This document shows, piece by piece, positions 58,505 to 64,000 of a stretch of DNA of 64,000 bases. Position 1 is the first letter of the stretch, and every line of letters starts with the position of its first letter. The stretch is from positions 1-64,000 of the forward strand of contig CAMXWF010000009.1 in NCBI GenBank assembly GCA_947252645.1. The letters run 5' to 3'. The notes beneath the pieces were generated by a model. It was given only the letters and a program-made list of their open reading frames with translations. It searched no databases and was not told where the DNA came from. The DNA comes from an uncultured Bacteroidia bacterium. Its GTDB lineage: Bacteria; Bacteroidota; Bacteroidia; Bacteroidales; CAJPTX01. A program made the position numbers and the translations under genes.

Positions 58505-61336
58505 GTGGGTTACGGAGCTAGAGGCACGGGGAGCATTGGGGCGGGCGGGCTGGTGGCGCACCTGGCCCGGCGGGGTTGCTGGGCCACTGGCTCGCTGGTA
58601 GCGCTTTTCCTGGTGCTGTTGGGGCGCGCGGTGCTGGGAGACTCCGCGGTAGCCCAGGAGATCCGTTTTGCGGGGTCGGGGGAATATCCGGCTGACAGCC
58701 TGCGCGATAGCCTGGTGGTTCAGCTTATGGCCGGGGCGCACTACGTGGCGGCGGCGCGTCGGATCGACTCCCTGCTCCAGCTCTCTGATAGTTCGTCTGG
58801 TGCGGGGCGGTCGGCGCTGCTGCTCGATAGGGCCGCCTGCTTGGTGTACACCCAGCGCGATCTCCCGCGGGCCATCCGCTTGCTGGCCGGCCAACCGGCA
58901 TCGCCCCGGGTGCTGCTCTTGCAGGCTAGGGCCTACCAGCTGCTCTACCGTTTCGATGAGGCCTATCGTTGCTATGATGATTACCTGTCAGGGGGAGACC
59001 TGCGATTGATGCCCACGGCCCTAGCCCAGCAGGCCAGGGCGGCCTGCCAGAGCGCCAAGGCCCTCCTTAGCAATGCCCACGCGCCCGTATGCTACGCCCG
59101 CAAGATGGTCCCTGCAAATGGCGTGCCGTCAGCCCTCGATTCGCTGGCCATGGGCTATCGTCTGGTCCCTTTGCCCAGGGTGCTGTGGGGGCGCTATGAG
59201 CAGCAGCCCGACTCCACGCTTGCCTCCTTGGTGGCCTACCCACTGCGTATGCAGGAGGGTGCACGATTGGTCTTCCCTAGGGCGGTACACACGGCAGGCC
59301 CACGCGACCTCTATGCCATCGAGCTACAGGCCTCGGGGCGGTGGACGCAGCCGGCGAGCCTGGGCCCCGTGATCAATTCAGCCTACGATGAGCCCTTCGG
59401 GCTCTATGTGCCCGCTACGGGCTATCTGTTCTTCAGCTCTGCGGGTCACTACGGCATGGGGGGGCTCGATATCTTCTTCTCGCGCTACGATGGTCGCACC
59501 AAGCAGTGGAGTGCCCCGGAGAATCTGGGGTATCCTTACAATAGCCCGAGCGATGAGTACCTACTGGCCTACGATTATCCCTCACCGGGGCGCATTGTGG
59601 TGGCCAGTACGCGCGGCCATGGATGCGATAGCCTTACGCTCTACGAGCTTTCCTACAGCCCGCAGGCCCTGGGGCAAGCCGTATATGATGTCGACCAACT
59701 CTATGCGAATTCCTTTTTCCCCGCGCAGGCCAGTGGCGGTGCGCGCAGGGTGGCTGCTCCCAGATCGCCTGAGGTCCCCAAGCCTGAGGGTAATTCGACC
59801 CTGCGCGATGTGGAGCAAGATGCCGAGTACCAGCGGGCACTGCGGGCGGGGTTTAGGCAGCAGCGGTTGGCCGATTCGCTCCGGACGCTTCTCGAACGCT
59901 ATCGTGAGCAGCTCTGGGATGTGGAGACCGTGGCGCAGCGCAAAGCCCTCGAGGCCAAGATAGCCCCCGTGGAGGATGGGATGCTGGCCGCGCAGCGAGA
60001 GGCCGATAGGCACTTTGTGGTGGCTAGCCAGGTGGAGCGGGAGTACATCACGGGCAGGCGACGGCCTAAGGGGGACACCAAGGCGGGGAAGGGCTTTGCC
60101 AATGACAATCCTGAGGCGCTCTACATGGCCCAATTGGCGCCTACGGTGTTTCAGCCCGATGAGCTCAAGGCCCTGGCTAAAGTGACCAAGACCCGTGCGC
60201 AGGGGGAGACCTTTTGTCAGGCTCTGCAGCTGGAGCTTAGGCGCTTGGCCCGCCGTTTTGCCGACACCGCTGAGCGCACGGATGCGCTGGCGCAGGCCGA
60301 GGCCGAGCTGGAGATACAGCTGCAGGCCTACCTAGATATGCAGGGGGAAAGGGAGACCGAGTGCCGACAGATCTACCAGTCTTGCTTGCCGGTGGCGCTC
60401 ATAAAGAGTGGTCGTCAGGCGGCACCGCAGGTCAAGGCGTGTGAGCGGAAAGCAGGGGAGCAGTTCCGGGCGGCCCAGGCCCTGCTCAGCAACGCAATGC
60501 CAGGTAGCCGGGGCCAGAGCGCATTCCAGGCACTGCTGTTCCAGCGTCTGGGCAACGACTACCTGGAGCTGGGCTATAGCTACGCGTGGGGCATGGTGGC
60601 CTACCGGCAGCGGGTGCAGCGGCGGGCGGACAGCTTGGCAGCCTACCTTATGCCTACCCAACAGGCCGAGCAGTCGGCGGCGCTGCCCGCGCTGCAGCAG
60701 GGGGGGGCTGGTGGCACGGCGCCCCTAGAGGTGTTGCCCGAAAAAGGGCTAGTACGCGAGGCCACGTCACGCTACACGCAGGCAAACCCTGTGCCTGTCG
60801 ATGGGCCCTTGCCGTCGGGGGTGGTCTACAAGCTCCAGCTCGGGGCTTACAGCAATCCCATCGACCCGGCACTCTTCAAGGGGATGTATCCCATGAGTGC
60901 TGCGGTGACCCAGGAGGGTAAGATCACCAAGTACTACGCGGGCTACTTTTTGCGCTATGCCGATGCCGTGGCAGGCAAGTCGATTGCGGACGCGTGTGGG
61001 TTTCCCGAGGCCTTCTTGGTGGCGTGGTACGATGGGCGGGAGGTGCCCTTGGCGCGTGCACGCTCGCTAGAGGGGACGCAGGGCTCCACGGCGCAAAAAG
61101 CGCGCGGGCAATTTGTGGTAAATCTTGGGGTTTTCGCGGAGCCCCAGCTTTCGGCCGAGCTCCAGACGACCATTCGTCTCTTGGCCCCTGGTAAGCAGCT
61201 GGTGTGCCTGCCGCTGGACGATGGGCGCTACAGCTATAGGTTGAGTTTGTTTACAGAGCGTGGTCAGGCGCAGCATGTGTGCGACAATTTACAGGGTAGT
61301 GGGCTGGTGTCGGCCCAGGTGGAGGCGTTGCCCTAG
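58505..61336 (+). CDS. TPR - PD40 beta-propeller - coiled-coil - tandem SPOR envelope protein
   Basis: The 943-residue exported protein has a signal sequence or anchor within 1-50. Helical TPR-like repeats follow (about 60-190), then WD40-like PD40 repeats (about 255-390: DLYAIELQASGRWTQP, YLFFSSAGHYGMGGLDIFFS, DEYLLAYDYPSPGRIVVAST). A long charged coiled coil comes next (about 430-660), then two SPOR-like regions (about 775-850, VVYKLQLGAYSNP; and 870-943, QFVVNLGVFAEPQLSAEL). SPOR domains bind denuded peptidoglycan. The TPR/propeller/peptidoglycan-binding order resembles PorE of the type IX secretion system, which has an OmpA-like C-terminus instead. A structural role in the envelope is likely. 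Confidence 0.75.
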   Translation: MGYGARGTGSIGAGGLVAHLARRGCWATGSLVALFLVLLGRAVLGDSAVAQEIRFAGSGEYPADSLRDSLVVQLMAGAHYVAAARRIDSLLQLSDSSSGAGRSALLLDRAACLVYTQRDLPRAIRLLAGQPASPRVLLLQARAYQLLYRFDEAYRCYDDYLSGGDLRLMPTALAQQARAACQSAKALLSNAHAPVCYARKMVPANGVPSALDSLAMGYRLVPLPRVLWGRYEQQPDSTLASLVAYPLRMQEGARLVFPRAVHTAGPRDLYAIELQASGRWTQPASLGPVINSAYDEPFGLYVPATGYLFFSSAGHYGMGGLDIFFSRYDGRTKQWSAPENLGYPYNSPSDEYLLAYDYPSPGRIVVASTRGHGCDSLTLYELSYSPQALGQAVYDVDQLYANSFFPAQASGGARRVAAPRSPEVPKPEGNSTLRDVEQDAEYQRALRAGFRQQRLADSLRTLLERYREQLWDVETVAQRKALEAKIAPVEDGMLAAQREADRHFVVASQVEREYITGRRRPKGDTKAGKGFANDNPEALYMAQLAPTVFQPDELKALAKVTKTRAQGETFCQALQLELRRLARRFADTAERTDALAQAEAELEIQLQAYLDMQGERETECRQIYQSCLPVALIKSGRQAAPQVKACERKAGEQFRAAQALLSNAMPGSRGQSAFQALLFQRLGNDYLELGYSYAWGMVAYRQRVQRRADSLAAYLMPTQQAEQSAALPALQQGGAGGTAPLEVLPEKGLVREATSRYTQANPVPVDGPLPSGVVYKLQLGAYSNPIDPALFKGMYPMSAAVTQEGKITKYYAGYFLRYADAVAGKSIADACGFPEAFLVAWYDGREVPLARARSLEGTQGSTAQKARGQFVVNLGVFAEPQLSAELQTTIRLLAPGKQLVCLPLDDGRYSYRLSLFTERGQAQHVCDNLQGSGLVSAQVEALP

Positions 61337-61358
61337 GCCACGGGAGGCGGTTTATTTG

Positions 61359-61366
61359 TAACTTTG
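61359..61366 (+). promoter_or_regulatory. -7 box for the FabK-like gene
   Basis: TAACTTTG, 9 bp before the ATG at 61375, implying a very short leader or nearly leaderless mRNA. Confidence 0.5.
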
Positions 61367-61374
61367 GTGAAGAT

Positions 61375-62355
61375 ATGCAACACTCCAATCGGATCTGCGC
61401 GCTGCTCGGATTACATTACCCCATAGTGCAGGGGGGCATGGTGCATTGCAGTGGGAGTGCTCTGGTGGCGGCGGTGAGCGGGGCGGGGGCGCTCGGGGTA
61501 CTCGGGGCTGGCTCGATGTACGCCGAGCGCTTGGCCGAGGAGATAGAGGCGGTGCGTCGCCAGACCACGGCGCCCTTCGGGGTTAACGTCCCCTTGCTCT
61601 ATGCGCACGCCGAGGCGTGTCTCCGCGTATGTATTGCGGCCCGGGTGCCCGTGGTGATTACTTCGGCGGGTTCGCCCGCGAAGTGGACGGCGGATCTCCA
61701 CCGGGCAGGCATCGTGGTGGGCCACGTGGTGGCCAATAGGAAGTTCACGCAGAAAGCTGAGGCGGCGGGGGTGGATTTTTTGGTGGCGGAGGGCTTTGAG
61801 GCAGGGGGACACAATGGAGTGGAGGCACTCTCGACGCTGGTCTTGACACAGCTGGTGCGCCAGTGGACGGACTTGCCCTATTTGTCTGCCGGGGGCTATT
61901 GCGATGGCCACGGGCTGTGCGCGGCGTTGGCCTTGGGGGCCGATGGCATCCAGGTGGGGAGTCGCTTTGCCTGTACGGTGGAGTCGTCGGCGCACGAAGC
62001 CACCAAGCGGGCCTACCTGGAGGCGCAGTCTAGGGGTACGGCCATCTTGATGCGCACCGTGCAGCCTACGCGCGTGCTACGCAATGCGTTTGCCGAGCAG
62101 ATGCTGGATATGGCGCAGCGGGGCGCGTCGATACAAGAGCAGCTGGATTTCCTGGGTAAGGGGCGCGCCCGGCGTGGCATTGCGGAGGGCGATTTGGAGC
62201 AGGGGGAGCTCGAGATAGGGCAGATTGCCGCGGCCTTTCACGATTTGCCCCGTGCGGCGGACGTGGTGGCGCAGATGGTGGCTGAGTACGAAGAGAGTCG
62301 GTCGTGGCTCGAGGCCCCGCGGGCACGTGGTGCACGGGAGGGGCGCGCATGCTAG
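61375..62355 (+). CDS. FMN-dependent FabK / nitronate monooxygenase-family enzyme
   Basis: This 326-residue TIM-barrel flavoprotein has YPIVQGGMVHCSGSALVAAV at the N-terminus, the FMN/catalytic region VAEGFEAGGHNG, and LSAGGYCDGHGLCAAL and GADGIQVGSRFACT at the phosphate-binding end. The family includes enoyl-ACP reductase II (FabK) and nitronate monooxygenases, and sequence alone does not separate them. FabK would be reasonable in an anaerobe. The stop overlaps the M16 peptidase start by 7 bp, so the two are translationally coupled. Confidence 0.85.
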   Translation: MQHSNRICALLGLHYPIVQGGMVHCSGSALVAAVSGAGALGVLGAGSMYAERLAEEIEAVRRQTTAPFGVNVPLLYAHAEACLRVCIAARVPVVITSAGSPAKWTADLHRAGIVVGHVVANRKFTQKAEAAGVDFLVAEGFEAGGHNGVEALSTLVLTQLVRQWTDLPYLSAGGYCDGHGLCAALALGADGIQVGSRFACTVESSAHEATKRAYLEAQSRGTAILMRTVQPTRVLRNAFAEQMLDMAQRGASIQEQLDFLGKGRARRGIAEGDLEQGELEIGQIAAAFHDLPRAADVVAQMVAEYEESRSWLEAPRARGAREGRAC

Positions 62356-63584
62356 CCTTCGAGCGTTTTGCCTTGGACAATGGGCTGCGGGTGGTGGTCA
62401 ATGAGGATGCCAGCACGCCGCTGGAGTCGGTGTGCCTCATCTACGGGGTTGGGTCGCGCAATGAGCGCCCCACGCTGACGGGTTTGGCGCACCTGTTTGA
62501 GCATTTGATGTTTGGCGGGAGCAAGCATGTGCCCGATTTCGACCGGGAGATGGAACTGGCCGGCGGCCAATGCAACGCCTTCACCACGCAGGATGTCACC
62601 TGCTACCACTGCCAGATTCCCCCGAGCAACCTGGAGACGGCCTTGTGGCTCGAGAGCGATAGGATGTTCTCGCTGGATTTTAAGCCTGCCACCTTGGAGG
62701 CGCAGCGCAAGGTGGTGGTGGAGGAGTTTAAGCAAAATTACCTCAATGTGCCCTATGGGGATCTGTACCACGAGCTGCTGGCGCTGGCCTATAGGGAGCA
62801 TCCCTACCGTTGGCCCACGATAGGGCTGGAGGTGTCGCATATTGAGCGGGTGGGGCTTGAGGACGTAGAGGATTTTTTCTTTGGCCACTACGCGCCCAAC
62901 AACGCCGTGCTGGGGCTGACGGGCCCCGTGGGCAGGGCTCGTGTGGAGGAGCTTGTGCAGGCGTACTTTGGGGATATTCCTAGGCGCCAGGTGCCCGGGC
63001 TTCCCGGGCCTGAGCCAGCGTACCAAGGTGCGCCGCGCCGGCTTACGCTGGAGCGCCCCGTCCCCTACGATCTGCTGGTGGTGGCCTACCCGATGGTGGC
63101 GCTCAGCGCGCCCGACTACCCAGTGTGGGATTTGATATCAGATGTCCTGAGCAATGGGCCCAGCGCGCGGCTAAAGTCGCGGTTGGTGGATGCGCAGCAC
63201 CTTTTCACGGACATCGATGCGGTGGTCACGGGGACGGTGGATGCTGGGCTATTGATTATCACAGGCTACCCCGCCCCTGGGGTGAGTTTGGCGCAGGCTG
63301 AGGCGGCTGTGCTGGCCGAGGTGGCAGATTTGCAGCGTCTAGGGCCAGAAGAGCTGGGGCGCATGCAGGCCAAGTACGCCACGACGCATCTGTTTGAGCA
63401 ACTCGACAACGAGGAGCGGGCGCGGCAGTTGGCTTTCTGGGAGCTTCAGGGTGACGCAGCCTTGTGGGGCCAGCAGATCGGGAGTCGTTACGACGTTTCG
63501 CTCGAGGCGCTGCGGGAGGTGGCCCGGCGCGGTATGAGCCCAGCGCAGAGCATTGTCATACACTATAGGGCCGTGGGGGATTAG
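62349..63584 (+). CDS. M16 zinc peptidase (active subunit type)
   Basis: This M16 (pitrilysin/PqqL-like) metallopeptidase has about 411 residues. The inverted zinc motif HLFEH lies in GLAHLFEHLMFGG near residue 50, with the downstream glutamate in VVVEEFKQN. NEDASTPLESVCLIYGVGSR and GHYAPNNAVLGLTG are also typical. ATG 62349 overlaps the preceding stop. It encodes one M16 half, and the next gene (63588) supplies a second M16-like half. The two probably work as a heterodimer. Confidence 0.92.
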   Translation: MLAFERFALDNGLRVVVNEDASTPLESVCLIYGVGSRNERPTLTGLAHLFEHLMFGGSKHVPDFDREMELAGGQCNAFTTQDVTCYHCQIPPSNLETALWLESDRMFSLDFKPATLEAQRKVVVEEFKQNYLNVPYGDLYHELLALAYREHPYRWPTIGLEVSHIERVGLEDVEDFFFGHYAPNNAVLGLTGPVGRARVEELVQAYFGDIPRRQVPGLPGPEPAYQGAPRRLTLERPVPYDLLVVAYPMVALSAPDYPVWDLISDVLSNGPSARLKSRLVDAQHLFTDIDAVVTGTVDAGLLIITGYPAPGVSLAQAEAAVLAEVADLQRLGPEELGRMQAKYATTHLFEQLDNEERARQLAFWELQGDAALWGQQIGSRYDVSLEALREVARRGMSPAQSIVIHYRAVGD

Positions 63585-63587
63585 GGC

Positions 63588-64000
63588 ATGGCGAAGCGAG
63601 ATAGAGCGCAGGGTCCAAGTAATCAGTGGCCTGCAACGGTTTCTTTTCCCCGAATGCAGAGGGAGGAGCTCCCTAACGGCTTGCCGTGCTACACGCTGCT
63701 GGGGGGGCAGGTTCCGGCTATGCAGCTCATGCTGGTGTTTCCGAATGGGCGCTATTCGGGCGATGGACGCATGGTGTCGCAGGCAGTTTTTGGTCTGCTC
63801 GATAGGGCCACGGCGCACCACGACAAGCAAGCCCTGCCGCTAGCATTGGACAGCATGGGGAGTCGCTGTAAGCCCTTTGTCACCTCATGCTTTTCGGGCG
63901 AGATTATTTTGTGCAGCGCCGATAGGCTGCTCCCCTCCGCGCAGCTGCTCTACGAGATGGCCACGGAGTGTGCTTTTAGTCAGCCCCTGCTGGATGTTTG
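63588..64000 (+). CDS. M16 peptidase-like protein, probable non-catalytic partner (partial)
   Basis: An open frame starts at ATG 63588, 3 bp after the previous stop, and continues to the window edge (137 codons seen). It follows the M16 fold pattern (EELPNGLPCYTLLGGQVPAM, MLVFPNGRYSGDGRMVSQ), but where HxxEH should be it reads FGLLDRAT, so it lacks the zinc ligands. Heterodimeric M16 enzymes pair such an inactive subunit with an active one. The C-terminus is unknown. Confidence 0.8.
   Translation, partial: MAKRDRAQGPSNQWPATVSFPRMQREELPNGLPCYTLLGGQVPAMQLMLVFPNGRYSGDGRMVSQAVFGLLDRATAHHDKQALPLALDSMGSRCKPFVTSCFSGEIILCSADRLLPSAQLLYEMATECAFSQPLLDV

Noticed and set aside
1..64000. CRISPR arrays, rRNA genes, intact insertion sequences or prophage
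   Set aside because: No regularly spaced repeats, rRNA sequence, transposase or phage structural genes were recognised on reading both strands.

Overview
The window looks like chromosome from a member of the Bacteroidota, probably Bacteroidales and Porphyromonas-like. The evidence is: about nineteen promoter-type boxes matching TAnnTTTG (or TAnnTTCG) upstream of genes; type IX secretion (T9SS) C-terminal sorting domains, one in an intact gene and two in remnants; BspA-type leucine-rich repeats in a remnant; a sodium-pumping methylmalonyl-CoA decarboxylase cluster; and Bacteroidota-typical neighbours such as nif3 next to a zinc-ribbon coiled-coil gene. Species cannot be named from this sequence alone. 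The DNA is GC-rich by eye, except the restriction-modification block (about 39.9-42.2 kb) and a stretch near 57.2-57.7 kb.

Layout. 1-2035: 5' part of a large surface protein with an IgGFc-binding-like N-terminus, divergent from yraN and an MFS exporter. 3.8-7.9 kb: M3 peptidase lipoprotein and glnS. 7.9-10.6 kb: a graveyard holding a dead cytosine-5 DNA methyltransferase and a dead T9SS cargo gene. 10.7-14.8 kb: mce-mmdA-oadG-mmdC-mmdB (succinate/propionate metabolism coupled to Na+ export). 15.4-15.8 kb: a second dead methyltransferase. 16.1-20.1 kb: a wbpA-B-D-E operon for a di-N-acetylated glucuronic acid nucleotide sugar, followed by a TPR protein, ribH, cca, dapA and a DUF368 (PopT-type) transporter. 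25.1-25.7 kb: BspA-like and tRNA-like remnants. 25.8-32.9 kb (minus strand): lepA, then an operon of two membrane TPR/SpoIIE phosphatase-like proteins downstream of a small T9SS-sorted protein. 33.0-39.9 kb: an OmpH-like lipoprotein, an FtsB/DivIC-like protein, a trypsin-like protease fused to a probable outer-membrane beta-barrel, a small DNA-binding protein, nadE, and a paralogue of the protease-barrel protein that has lost the whole catalytic triad. 40.0-42.2 kb: EcoRII/Dcm-type methyltransferase plus a frameshifted EcoRII-type endonuclease. 42.6-50.2 kb (minus): pgpH-type HD hydrolase, zinc-ribbon protein, nif3, tRNA-Met, tyrS, tRNA-Arg, aspS. 50.7-52.8 kb: a tandemly duplicated lipoprotein gene with its promoter and terminator. 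53.0-53.8 kb: a third methyltransferase remnant and three tRNA-Val genes. 54.0-64.0 kb: priA, rubredoxin, lptB, a TPR/PD40/SPOR envelope protein, an FMN-dependent FabK/nitronate monooxygenase-like enzyme and two M16 peptidase-like proteins (the second cut by the window end).

Themes. (1) Cell-envelope and T9SS biology recurs: sorted proteins, the wbp sugar pathway that in Porphyromonas gingivalis feeds T9SS cargo anchoring, and a PorE-like architecture. (2) Active/degenerate paralogue pairs recur: protease-barrel, SpoIIE phosphatase, and possibly M16. (3) Restriction-modification methyltransferases have been gained and lost repeatedly: one intact and three decayed within 64 kb. The least familiar candidate systems are the T9SS-protein/twin-phosphatase operon and the protease-barrel/dead-protease-barrel pair around nadE.
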